Positions 1 through 7,351 of a DNA stretch of 64,000 nucleotides are shown here, one piece after another. Source of the DNA: Streptosporangium roseum DSM 43021 (GTDB lineage Bacteria > Actinomycetota > Actinomycetes > Streptosporangiales > Streptosporangiaceae); NCBI RefSeq assembly GCF_000024865.1, contig NC_013595.1, forward strand, positions 3,968,001-4,032,000, in the 5' to 3' direction. Both the position numbers and the translations under genes were made by a program. Within the stretch, counting starts at the first letter, position 1, and each line of letters starts with the position of its first letter. Below the pieces are notes generated by a model. That model did no database searches, was not told the origin of the DNA, and worked only from the letters and a program-made list of their open reading frames with translations.

Positions 1-512
1 GCCGCGAAAGCCACCTCGTCCGCCTCTTCGATCAACCCCGCAGGTCGGACGTCGAACAGCCACCTCGACCCATCCCGCATGACCGCCAGAAAGTCAGGAA
101 CGTGCTTGCGGAACCCACCGATGGTCTCGAACCGCAGCCGAAACGGCTGCGGCAGCACCTCCACCACTCCTACGAAATCCAGCGCAAGCAGCAGCCGCCG
201 CTCCTCCAACGACTCGAACCCATGCAGGCGCCCCGTGGACACCATGAACTCCAGCCCCGGCCGGTGACGCTGCCGCGCCCGCCAGGAGAAACGGCGAACC
301 GGCTCACACCCCGCAACTGGTACCGCCCCCAGATCCCGCGCCGGACCCATCAACTCCCCGCCCGGCGTCCGCCACGCCACCGTCCACCGCCGGGGCCACC
401 CAGACCCAAGCACCAACAACTCACGGAACCGCTCGCCGGCCTCGAAATGGGAGAGCAACACCTTCAACCCGCACCGATCTGACCGCACCACCGAAGCGTC
501 GCTTACCGTCAC
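1..512 (-). CDS. TnsA-like transposase endonuclease subunit (partial, C-terminus beyond left edge)
   Basis: About 170 residues are visible before the gene leaves the window. The segment FESLEERRLLLALDF (about residues 99-113) followed by HVPDFLAV (about 137) and LFDVRPA (about 152) is the pattern of the TnsA-like subunits of heteromeric, Tn7-type transposases that are common in actinomycetes; TnsA cuts the non-transferred strands at the element ends. The final basic residue of the usual D-(x)n-x-V-K motif appears as Arg. The start is uncertain: GTG at 510-512 gives the longest sensible protein, GTG at 489-491 is an alternative, and no good ribosome site is visible. The gene points away from a cluster of repeats at 601-681, as tnsA does next to the Tn7 right end, so tnsB and tnsC are expected to the left of this window. 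Confidence 0.7.
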   Translation of the reverse strand, partial: MTVSDASVVRSDRCGLKVLLSHFEAGERFRELLVLGSGWPRRWTVAWRTPGGELMGPARDLGAVPVAGCEPVRRFSWRARQRHRPGLEFMVSTGRLHGFESLEERRLLLALDFVGVVEVLPQPFRLRFETIGGFRKHVPDFLAVMRDGSRWLFDVRPAGLIEEADEVAFA

Positions 513-600
513 CAAACAACCACACCACGCGCCGAGTCGTCGGAACGACGAACTTCCAGCCGCTGATCCCGAATCGAGATCAACGGCCAGCCTCAGGCAG

Positions 601-681
601 GCCAACTATCGCTTCCAAGGGCCAACTATCGCCCCCTGTCTCACGGACTGAGACAGGGAGCGATAGTTGGCCCCTGTCTCA
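601..681. repeat. Probable terminus of the Tn7-like element: repeated and inverted binding-site-like motifs
   Basis: The 12-mer GCCAACTATCGC occurs at 601-612 and 621-632 and inverted at 660-671. The 10-mer CCCTGTCTCA occurs at 634-643 and 672-681 and inverted (TGAGACAGGG) at 649-658. Read from the right, the segment opens with TGAGACAGGGG and alternates these motifs inward toward the tnsA-like gene. Arrays of transposase sites at the end next to tnsA are typical of Tn7-type elements. The exact terminal base and target duplication cannot be fixed because the other end lies outside the window. Confidence 0.6.
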
Positions 682-910
682 GGACCGTCCCTCCCGTGCG
701 CGGCCGTCGGCTGGAGGCCGCCGTGGGTGGTCCGTCACATAAGCCGCTCAGCCGGAGGAGTTCGCCGGCCTCATCGGCCCGCTCCTCTGGACCAGACCTG
801 GGCGTCCACCCCCTGCCCCCGGGGGCCAGATGAGCGCGCCGCGTACGGCGAGTCCGTGTGAAACACGGCCGTGACGGCAGGTGCGGGCTGTGTCCAGTCA
901 GTGGTGTATC
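682..910. other. Gap without recognisable gene
   Basis: Between the repeat cluster and the cstA stop codon there is no reading frame with a credible start and protein-like composition on either strand. It is probably flanking chromosomal DNA outside the Tn7-like end. Confidence 0.5.
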
Positions 911-3049
911 TCAATCATGTTTGATCATGGCCTCTCCCGTCGCTCCGGCCATCATCCGGCGCTCCTCACGAGTGGCGATGAGCCCGGCCGGTGCGAGAAT
1001 CCCGGATTCCTCGAACGGCGCCTCCGTACTCGGCAGCGGCTCCCTCGTCTTGATGACCTTCGCCCACACCCGGAAAGCGTCCAGAAGCACGATGATGATC
1101 AGGATCGCGAACAGTGCGGCGAGGATCCCGTCGATGGTGGAGTTGAGCACGATCTGCCGCATCGCGTCGGGGGTCTTGGCCGGCGCGAGCAGCTGCCCTT
1201 GATCCAGTGCGGTCTGGTAACGGTCGCGCTGCGCGAAGAAGCCGAGGGTGGCTTCGTCGGAGAAGATCTTCTGGTAGCTCGCGGTGAGGGTGACCGCGAC
1301 GTCCCAGGCGAGCGGTACCGCGGTCACCCAGGCCCACTTCAGCCGTCCGCTCTTGATCAGCAGGGTGGTGGCCACGGTGAGGGCCACCGCGGCGAGCAGC
1401 TGGTTGGCGATGCCGAAGAGCGGGAAGAGCTGGTTGATGCCGCCGAGCGGGTCGTTGACACCCTGGTAGAGGAAGTATCCCCAGGCGGCCACGACCACGG
1501 CGCTGGTCGCCATCAGACCGGGCCACCAGCTCACCCGGCCGATCGGCTTCCACAGGTTGCTCAGTGTGTCCTGGAGCATGAACCGGCCGACCCGGGTCCC
1601 GGCGTCGACCGTGGTGAGGATGAACAAGGCCTCGAACATGATCGCGAAGTGGTACCAGAAAGCCTGCAGTCCCGTTCCCCCGAGGAATCCGGAGAAGATC
1701 TGGGAGATGCCGACGGCCAGCGTGGGCGCGCCTCCGGTCCGCGCGATCAGCGTCTGTTCCTGTACGGCCTGCGCCGCGGACTGCAGCTGCTCGGGTGTGA
1801 TGACGAAGCCCATGTTGGCGACCGCCTGCGAGGCGGACTGGACGGTGGTGCCGACGACCCCCGCGGGAGAGTTCATCGCGAAATACAGGCCGGGACTCAG
1901 GACCGAGGCCGCGATGATGGCCATGACGGCGACGAACGACTCCATCAGCATGGAGCCGTAGCCGATCATCCGGACCTGCGTCTCCTTCTGGATCATCTTG
2001 GGTGTCGTGCCGGAGGCGATCAGCGAGTGGAAGCCCGACAGTGCTCCGCAGGCGATGATGATGAACACGAACGGGAACAGCGATCCGGCGAAGACCGGCC
2101 CCTTGCCGTTGAAGGCGAAGTCGGTGAACGCGGTGTTCTTCATCGGGGGCAGCGTGATGGCGACCCCGATCGCGAGCAGCACGATGGTGCCGATCTTCAT
2201 GAACGTGGAGAGGTAGTCGCGGGGTGCGAGCAGCATCCAAACGGGAAGGACCGCGGCGATGAAGCCATAGGCGATCAACCACAGCGCCAGGGCCGACGGG
2301 CTCAGCGTGAAGGTGGACGCCCAGCTCGACCCCTGGACCCAGCCGCCGGCGACGATCGCCAGAATCAGCAGCCCGACGCCGATCAAGGTGGTCTCGACGA
2401 CCCGGCCCGGCCGGAGCGTGCGCAGGTAGACCCCCATGAACAGGGCGATCGGGATGGTCATCGCGATGGAGAAGACGCCCCAGGGGGAACTGGCCAGGGC
2501 GCCCACCACGACCAGGGCCAGCACGGCCAGAAGGATGATCATGATTGCGAAGACGGCGATCAGTGCCGCCGCTCCCCCGATCGGACCGATCTCTTCGCGC
2601 GCCATCTGCCCCAGGCTCTTGCCGTTGCGCCGCATGGAGAAGAACAGGATCACCATGTCCTGGACCGCTCCGGCGAAGATCACCCCGGCGATGATCCAGA
2701 TGGTGCCGGGAAGGTAGCCCATCTGAGCCGCCAGCACCGGTCCCACCAGCGGTCCGGCCCCGGCGATAGCGGCGAAATGGTGACCGAACAGGATCCGCCG
2801 GTCCGTCGGGTGATAGTCGATGCCGTTGTTGAGCCGCTCGGCGGGGGTGGCCCTGCGGTCGTCGGCGCCCAGCACCCTGCGCAGGATGAACCGGGCGTAG
2901 AAGCGGTAGGCGATGGCGTAGGAGCCGAGCGCGGCGGCAAGCACCCATACCGCGTTGACGTTCTCGCCCCTGGACAGGGCGAGAACGGCCCACCCCGTGG
3001 CGCCGACGGCGGCGACCGCCGTCCAGAGAATGACGGAGCGCACATTCAC
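911..3049 (-). CDS. cstA: Carbon starvation protein CstA family transporter
   Basis: The 712-residue protein has the length and hydrophobic layout of CstA (E. coli about 700 residues), an inner-membrane transporter linked to peptide or pyruvate uptake under carbon limitation. Diagnostic stretches include HHFAAIAGAGPLVGPVLAAQ followed by MGYLPG near residue 90, and FHSLIASGTTPKMI near residue 340. More than a dozen hydrophobic helices follow one another through the chain. The start is GTG at 3047-3049, preceded by a strong GGAGG that overlaps the stop codon of the small upstream gene, so the two are almost certainly cotranscribed and translationally coupled. The substrate cannot be told from sequence; E. 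coli CstA and BtsT differ in this. Confidence 0.93.
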   Translation of the reverse strand: MNVRSVILWTAVAAVGATGWAVLALSRGENVNAVWVLAAALGSYAIAYRFYARFILRRVLGADDRRATPAERLNNGIDYHPTDRRILFGHHFAAIAGAGPLVGPVLAAQMGYLPGTIWIIAGVIFAGAVQDMVILFFSMRRNGKSLGQMAREEIGPIGGAAALIAVFAIMIILLAVLALVVVGALASSPWGVFSIAMTIPIALFMGVYLRTLRPGRVVETTLIGVGLLILAIVAGGWVQGSSWASTFTLSPSALALWLIAYGFIAAVLPVWMLLAPRDYLSTFMKIGTIVLLAIGVAITLPPMKNTAFTDFAFNGKGPVFAGSLFPFVFIIIACGALSGFHSLIASGTTPKMIQKETQVRMIGYGSMLMESFVAVMAIIAASVLSPGLYFAMNSPAGVVGTTVQSASQAVANMGFVITPEQLQSAAQAVQEQTLIARTGGAPTLAVGISQIFSGFLGGTGLQAFWYHFAIMFEALFILTTVDAGTRVGRFMLQDTLSNLWKPIGRVSWWPGLMATSAVVVAAWGYFLYQGVNDPLGGINQLFPLFGIANQLLAAVALTVATTLLIKSGRLKWAWVTAVPLAWDVAVTLTASYQKIFSDEATLGFFAQRDRYQTALDQGQLLAPAKTPDAMRQIVLNSTIDGILAALFAILIIIVLLDAFRVWAKVIKTREPLPSTEAPFEESGILAPAGLIATREERRMMAGATGEAMIKHD

Positions 3050-3052
3050 CGG

Positions 3053-3379
3053 TTACCTCCCATATATGGGACGGCCCAGGCAGCAACGCAGTCCCGCGTC
3101 CGGCGGCAGATCGGTTGTGAAGCGCCGCCAGCGCCCCAGCGGGCGACAGTCGATCATGACCGGAAGCTCAGCGAGATGTACCCAGGCGGTGGGGTGGGCA
3201 TACACCAGATCCGTCCCGAGCCGTCGCGCCCGCCGGGGCAACCGCGACCGGCGCAGCGGCCTGACCGAGAACTCTCCCGCGTCCGCACAGCAGAGACCGG
3301 TGACGTGCCAGTCGAAAAAGACCACTTCATCGGCGCGTAGTGCTTCGCGTGCGGCGGTTGTAAGCACGATCTGGGACAT
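3053..3379 (-). CDS. Hypothetical 108-residue protein upstream of cstA
   Basis: No family was recognised. The protein is basic and soluble-looking, with a CC pair near residue 31 (GLCCADAGEF), a second CC near the C-terminus (GLRCCLGR) and several Trp and Arg residues. Its stop codon forms part of the ribosome-binding site of cstA, leaving only 3 bases between the genes, so it looks like the first gene of a cstA operon. In enterobacteria the usual cstA partner (ybdD/yjiX) lies downstream and is unrelated in sequence. The paired cysteines could bind metal, but that is only a guess. Confidence 0.6.
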   Translation of the reverse strand: MSQIVLTTAAREALRADEVVFFDWHVTGLCCADAGEFSVRPLRRSRLPRRARRLGTDLVYAHPTAWVHLAELPVMIDCRPLGRWRRFTTDLPPDAGLRCCLGRPIYGR

Positions 3380-3796
3380 CCTGGGCTCCCCAATACCAGG
3401 TGACTCAGAAGCTAACGTGGATCCTTACCAGGTGAGAGCGGTTGAAACGCGGGGTGACCACTGTGGCGCCGGGTGGTGCGGATCGCCTCCCCGGGGGAGC
3501 TCGCAGCCCTCGTCGGCGCGTTCCTCCGATCGGGTCCGTCCGGCCCGGTGGCAGTACGCCGTGGCGCCGGCGGCACATCAGCGGCCAGGACCTGGTCGGC
3601 GGCGGCGGCCCGGTGGCCGCGGTCCCATGGGAGCGACGGTCGTGCAGCCGGGCGGCCGGTGCGCACTCGCCGTAGCGGGGCGTCGGTGAGCCCTGTCCGG
3701 AGAGCGTGCCCGGGCCGTACCGGAGAAATGGCATGATCACACGTGGAGCCTTTCCTGCGGTGGCGGAGATCTGCGGGCGGGAAGCGGGGAGCGGAC
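3380..3796. other. Gap of about 420 bp with no supported gene
   Basis: The frames open here on both strands are Arg/Pro/Gly-rich and start without ribosome sites, as expected by chance at this GC content. The stretch must hold the promoters for the cstA operon (leftward) and the methyltransferase gene (rightward), but no clear -35/-10 pair was found. Confidence 0.5.
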
Positions 3797-4639
3797 ATGT
3801 CTGCGGGCTGGGAGTGGGACGACACGCTGTTCCTGGGAGCGGCTCCCTACTACCAGCGTGGGCGGCTCCCGTATGCCCCCGGCCTCGCGGACACGCTCGC
3901 CGGGGCTCTGATGCTCGACGGCCGGGGACGTCTCATCGATGTGGGCTGCGGGCCCGGCACCCTCGCTGTGGACTTGGCGCACCTGTTCGGTGAGATCGTC
4001 GGCGTGGACCCGGACAGCGGGATGATCGCGGAGGCTGCGCGCCGGGCCGCCGAAGCGGGCGTGACCGGCAAGGCGCGATGGGTCCGGGCCCGCGCCGAGG
4101 ATCTGCCCGCAGGTCTCGGGACGTTCACCGTCGCGACCTTCGGCCAGTCCTTTCACTGGATGGATCGCGATCTGGTGGCGGCGACCGTCAAGGGCATGCT
4201 CCGGCCGGACGGTGCACTGGTGCACATCTCGGACCTGAAGACGGAGACGCGATCCGTCGACGACCTTCCGCATCCGGGGGTTCCCTATGCGGCCGTCAAC
4301 GATCTGATCGGGCGATACCTGGGGCCGGTCCGGCGGGCCGGCCGCGGGGTGCTGCCGCACGGGACGCCGGGCGGTGAGGCCACCGTCCTCAGCCGGGCGG
4401 GCTTCTCGGGACCGAGGCGGTATGTCGTGCCCGGGGGACAGGCGCTGGAACGCACCTGTGGTGACGTCCTCGCATGGGTGTTGTCGCTGTCCTCCTCCAC
4501 GCCGCACCTTTTCGGCACGCGACGCGGTGACTTCGAGGCGGACCTCGGACGGCTGCTGCGGGAGGTCGCGCCTTCGGGCCGGTTCTCCGAGCGTCAGCCG
4601 AGCACCGAAGTCTTCGTCTGGCACAAGACTTCCCCGTGA
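3797..4639 (+). CDS. Class I SAM-dependent methyltransferase
   Basis: The 280-residue protein carries the SAM-binding motif I LIDVGCGPGTLAVDLA (about residues 45-60) and the acidic post-motif residue in IVGVDPDSGMI about 20 residues later, then a FGQSFHWMD segment typical of Methyltransf_11/25-type enzymes. The ATG at 3797 is chosen because GGGGAG precedes it at good distance; a GTG at 3743 would add 18 atypical residues. The acceptor is unknown: such stand-alone enzymes act on small molecules as often as on macromolecules, and no neighbouring pathway gene helps. It stands alone, with a 220-bp gap to the convergent membrane-protein gene. Confidence 0.88.
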   Translation: MSAGWEWDDTLFLGAAPYYQRGRLPYAPGLADTLAGALMLDGRGRLIDVGCGPGTLAVDLAHLFGEIVGVDPDSGMIAEAARRAAEAGVTGKARWVRARAEDLPAGLGTFTVATFGQSFHWMDRDLVAATVKGMLRPDGALVHISDLKTETRSVDDLPHPGVPYAAVNDLIGRYLGPVRRAGRGVLPHGTPGGEATVLSRAGFSGPRRYVVPGGQALERTCGDVLAWVLSLSSSTPHLFGTRRGDFEADLGRLLREVAPSGRFSERQPSTEVFVWHKTSP

Positions 4640-4861
4640 CCGCACGGCTTGCCGGGCCACCCACTCCCTCGGGACGCCCGCCCTCGCCACATCCCGATGA
4701 CCGGATCGGCCGGATCGCTCCCACGACGGAGACACGCCGGGGACGATCCGGCCGGCGGGCCCGCGAAACGGCCTCATCGCGGGACGAGCGGAGGTACGGC
4801 CGGCAGCCGAGCCGGAGCCGGTGAAATCGGGTACGGCTTCGGGCGGGGGCATGGCCGGTCG

Positions 4862-5503
4862 CTAGCAGGGGGACGACACCGTCACGTTCTGGTCGGACAG
4901 GCGCATCACATGGCCCTCCACCACGAACAGCGAGGTCCCCGCGTTGCTGCCGAGACGGAGAACGCACCCCGCCGCAGGGGGCGGCTCGGCTGGGTCGGCG
5001 GAGGCGAGCCGTACCCGGGTCACCCTGATCGCGGACATGCCCAGCAGGCCGAAGTCCACCGGCTTGCCGGCACGTGCGTCGGTCGCGAACCGATCGCCCA
5101 GGCGGAACGGCAGGACCAGCAGGGACACCACCACGAACCCGACCAGCGCCCCGGCCACCCCACGCAGCAGATGGCGGCCGTGCAGTGGCAACCGGACCTC
5201 CATCAGTGACCGGACTTCCGTCCCGACGGAGAGGACGAGGTCGGTCGACCGCACCGCGGTGGCCCGGCTCTGCAGCCATCGGGCCACCAGCAGCACCGTC
5301 AGGGCCAGCAGGCCGACCAGGAACGCGCGCGCCACCAGCCAGGTGAACGTTATCCCGACATCCTCCGGCTCCACGCCCAGCGTTCCGTAGAACCGGGCCA
5401 TCAGCACCCACCCGAACGCGTAGGACAGCCCGGCGACGCCGGTGGTGATCTGCGCGGCCTGCCCGGCCCACTCCGAGATTCCGGCCACCGTCGGTCTGGT
5501 CAC
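4862..5503 (-). CDS. Predicted membrane protein, third gene of the VWA/kinase operon
   Basis: A 213-residue protein with three hydrophobic segments (about residues 12-35, 47-70 and 97-122) and a C-terminal soluble part of about 90 residues that ends at SSPC. No family was recognised. The GTG start at 5501-5503 overlaps the TGA of the upstream kinase-like gene by four bases (GTGA), so the start is well supported and translation is probably coupled. Its place in a three-gene operon with a VWA protein and a membrane-anchored kinase-like protein suggests that the three act together at the membrane; the role itself is unknown. Confidence 0.72.
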   Translation of the reverse strand: MTRPTVAGISEWAGQAAQITTGVAGLSYAFGWVLMARFYGTLGVEPEDVGITFTWLVARAFLVGLLALTVLLVARWLQSRATAVRSTDLVLSVGTEVRSLMEVRLPLHGRHLLRGVAGALVGFVVVSLLVLPFRLGDRFATDARAGKPVDFGLLGMSAIRVTRVRLASADPAEPPPAAGCVLRLGSNAGTSLFVVEGHVMRLSDQNVTVSSPC

Positions 5504-6480
5504 ACGAACCTCACGAGCACGAACACCGCCAAGGCCACCCCGACGGTCAGCCCGACCAGGAACGCCACATGATCCGCCCGTTTGGTGGCGTCCGGGTCTC
5601 CCACCGACGCGGGCTCCACGACGGTCCCGGTGGTCTGCGCCAGCGCGCCGTCCAGCGCCCTGCCCCATTCCGGCAGTGACGGGCGATCCTCGGCCGGCCC
5701 GTGCGCCCTGGCCACCATCTGCGTGAGCGCGGCGGGAAACCGGTCAGCCGGCAGCGTGTCGCCCGGATGCCAGTACGGCGAGACCAGCGTCCGCGCGGCC
5801 AGCAGGCCGAGTACGTATGACGTCGAGGCTCCGTCGGGCCGGTCCACATCGTTGGTCAACACCCGCGGATCGGTCCAGTCGACGGTGGTGTACAGCGGCT
5901 GCTTGCTCGACTCGGCGAGCGATCGCAACGAATCGCAGTCCAGAACGAACACCGAGGGCGGGTCGAGCCTCCACAGAACGTTGTGCGCGGCCAGGTCCTC
6001 GTGGACCAGACCGCGCTCGTCCAGCCACGACAGCACGTCCACCAGACCCCGCAGCAGCTCGACCTTCTGCCGGTCCGTGGCCCGCTCGACACCCAGCTTC
6101 TCGGCCCGCTTCTCGTACAGCAGGAAGTTGAAGTCCCGCACCCGCGTCCGGCTCGCGGACAGCGTGACATGGAATTCCTGCCCCGCCCGCACCACCAGCA
6201 CTCCGACGACGTGGTCGCCGTCGCAGACCGCGGCGACCGGCCAGGCGAGGTGCGTCCGCGCGTAGGCGGCCGCTTTCGGGGCCATCCCGGAATACTTGCT
6301 CACCAACCGATCCAGCTCGGCCGCGACGTGTGGCTCGCTGTACCTCTTGTACAGCAGCGACTTGCGCTGCCCGAGCACCGTGTACACGGTCGACGCGCCG
6401 CCGACGGCCTGCGGCTCGCCGAACCCGACCTCGGCTTCCGGGATCCGGGGCGGTACGGGTGGCCACGCCTCGGCGATCAC
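5500..6480 (-). CDS. Serine/threonine kinase-like protein with C-terminal membrane anchor
   Basis: The 326-residue protein starts at GTG 6478-6480, overlapping the stop of the VWA gene by four bases. It has a Gly/Ser-rich loop (GGASTVYTVLG), a Lys in SLLYKRYSE, a catalytic loop LVHEDLAAHNVLW and, in the place of DFG, the triad DCD in VFVLDCDSL. These are the marks of a divergent protein kinase fold with Asp and Asn of the catalytic loop kept. The last 25 residues form a single hydrophobic helix ending VLVRFV, so the kinase domain would face the cytoplasm. It resembles kinases that sit beside VWA proteins in YegI/YegL- and TerY-type gene sets. Whether it phosphorylates protein is not shown by sequence. 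Confidence 0.8.
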   Translation of the reverse strand: MIAEAWPPVPPRIPEAEVGFGEPQAVGGASTVYTVLGQRKSLLYKRYSEPHVAAELDRLVSKYSGMAPKAAAYARTHLAWPVAAVCDGDHVVGVLVVRAGQEFHVTLSASRTRVRDFNFLLYEKRAEKLGVERATDRQKVELLRGLVDVLSWLDERGLVHEDLAAHNVLWRLDPPSVFVLDCDSLRSLAESSKQPLYTTVDWTDPRVLTNDVDRPDGASTSYVLGLLAARTLVSPYWHPGDTLPADRFPAALTQMVARAHGPAEDRPSLPEWGRALDGALAQTTGTVVEPASVGDPDATKRADHVAFLVGLTVGVALAVFVLVRFV

Positions 6481-7085
6481 TCGCCCACCGGCCGGATGAT
6501 GCGCCGGGACGTCGCCAGCGGCGCGAGGTGCTCCATGAGCGCGACCTTGATCTGACTCACCATCGGCTGGTCCGGCGCGTCGCCGAGCATCCGCGTGGAC
6601 GAGACCCGCATCGCGGAGCCCATCTCCTCGGCCTGCGGCGCCCCGACACCGATCGTGATCAGGACGATGCGCGGGTGGGCGTGCCGGTAGAACCTGTCGA
6701 ACGCCCGCTGCCATCCGGGGTCGGCGGGCACGCCGTCGGTCACCAGCAGCGCCAGCGGCCGGTCGTAGACGAGGCCCGCCGCCAGGTGCGCGGACGCGTC
6801 CACATCGGTCAGGCTGGTCAGCAGGTCGAACATGGGCGCGAACCGTGTCTCCCGGCCCGGGACGAGCTTCGGGAGCTCGACGATCCCGGTCAGGTCCGAA
6901 AGTGGCAGCACGCACCGGGCGCTGTCGGAGAAGGCCACCACGCACACCCGCACGCGGTCGCCCAGGATCGGCGAGAACAGCAGCTCGTCGGCGAAGGCGG
7001 CGAGCACGTGCTCGATCTCCACCAGTCTCCCCGCCATCGACCGCGAGGTGTTGACCACCAGGTAGATCGGCACCACTCTGCGCAT
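6477..7085 (-). CDS. VWA-domain protein (TerY/YegL-like)
   Basis: The 202-residue protein is a single von Willebrand factor A domain. The metal-site motif near the N-terminus reads YLVVNTSRSM, keeping the SxS but replacing the usual Asp of DxSxS by Asn; a later LLVTDGVPAD supplies the second acidic site, and ETRFAPMFDLL resembles the Thr loop. VWA domains of the TerY/YegL type bind partners through a Mg-dependent site. It is the first gene of an operon whose next two genes overlap by four bases each. The Asn replacement may weaken metal binding or be a family feature. Start ATG 7083-7085 is preceded by GGAGGGAGA. Confidence 0.82.
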   Translation of the reverse strand: MRRVVPIYLVVNTSRSMAGRLVEIEHVLAAFADELLFSPILGDRVRVCVVAFSDSARCVLPLSDLTGIVELPKLVPGRETRFAPMFDLLTSLTDVDASAHLAAGLVYDRPLALLVTDGVPADPGWQRAFDRFYRHAHPRIVLITIGVGAPQAEEMGSAMRVSSTRMLGDAPDQPMVSQIKVALMEHLAPLATSRRIIRPVGE

Positions 7086-7351
7086 CGGCCTCTCCCTCCA
7101 GCTAACTGCAGAATCTCTCCGCCCGCTGTCACCGTTACAGCCCGGGCGCGGACGCTGCCGGAGGAGACCCGTTCACATCGGCGGAAGACAGGGCGCGGGT
7201 CACCACTTCCGAGGAGCTCGCCGCCCTCGTCTGATTCGGACGAGGGGAGGGCCGGGCCCGGATCCGGCCCGGATCCTCCGGATCGGATCCGGGCCTGGCC
7301 CGCTCCGGCCCGCCGGTGATATACACCCGTGGGGACTCAGGGGGGAACGGT
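7086..7351. promoter_or_regulatory. Divergent intergenic region with 11-bp perfect hairpin
   Basis: This segment separates the leftward VWA operon and the rightward penicillin-binding-protein gene and so must hold both promoters. GGCCCGGATCC at 7266-7276 is perfectly inverted at 7285-7295 with an 8-base loop, inside a wider run of GGATCC-containing repeats. The hairpin is only about 60 bp before the PBP start, so it may act in the PBP leader; no -10/-35 pair was convincing. Confidence 0.4.

Noticed and set aside
881..3340. A very long open frame antisense to cstA
   Set aside because: It is rich in Gly, Arg, Asp, His and Pro without any domain pattern and mirrors the codon bias of cstA. GC-rich genes routinely leave such open antisense frames.
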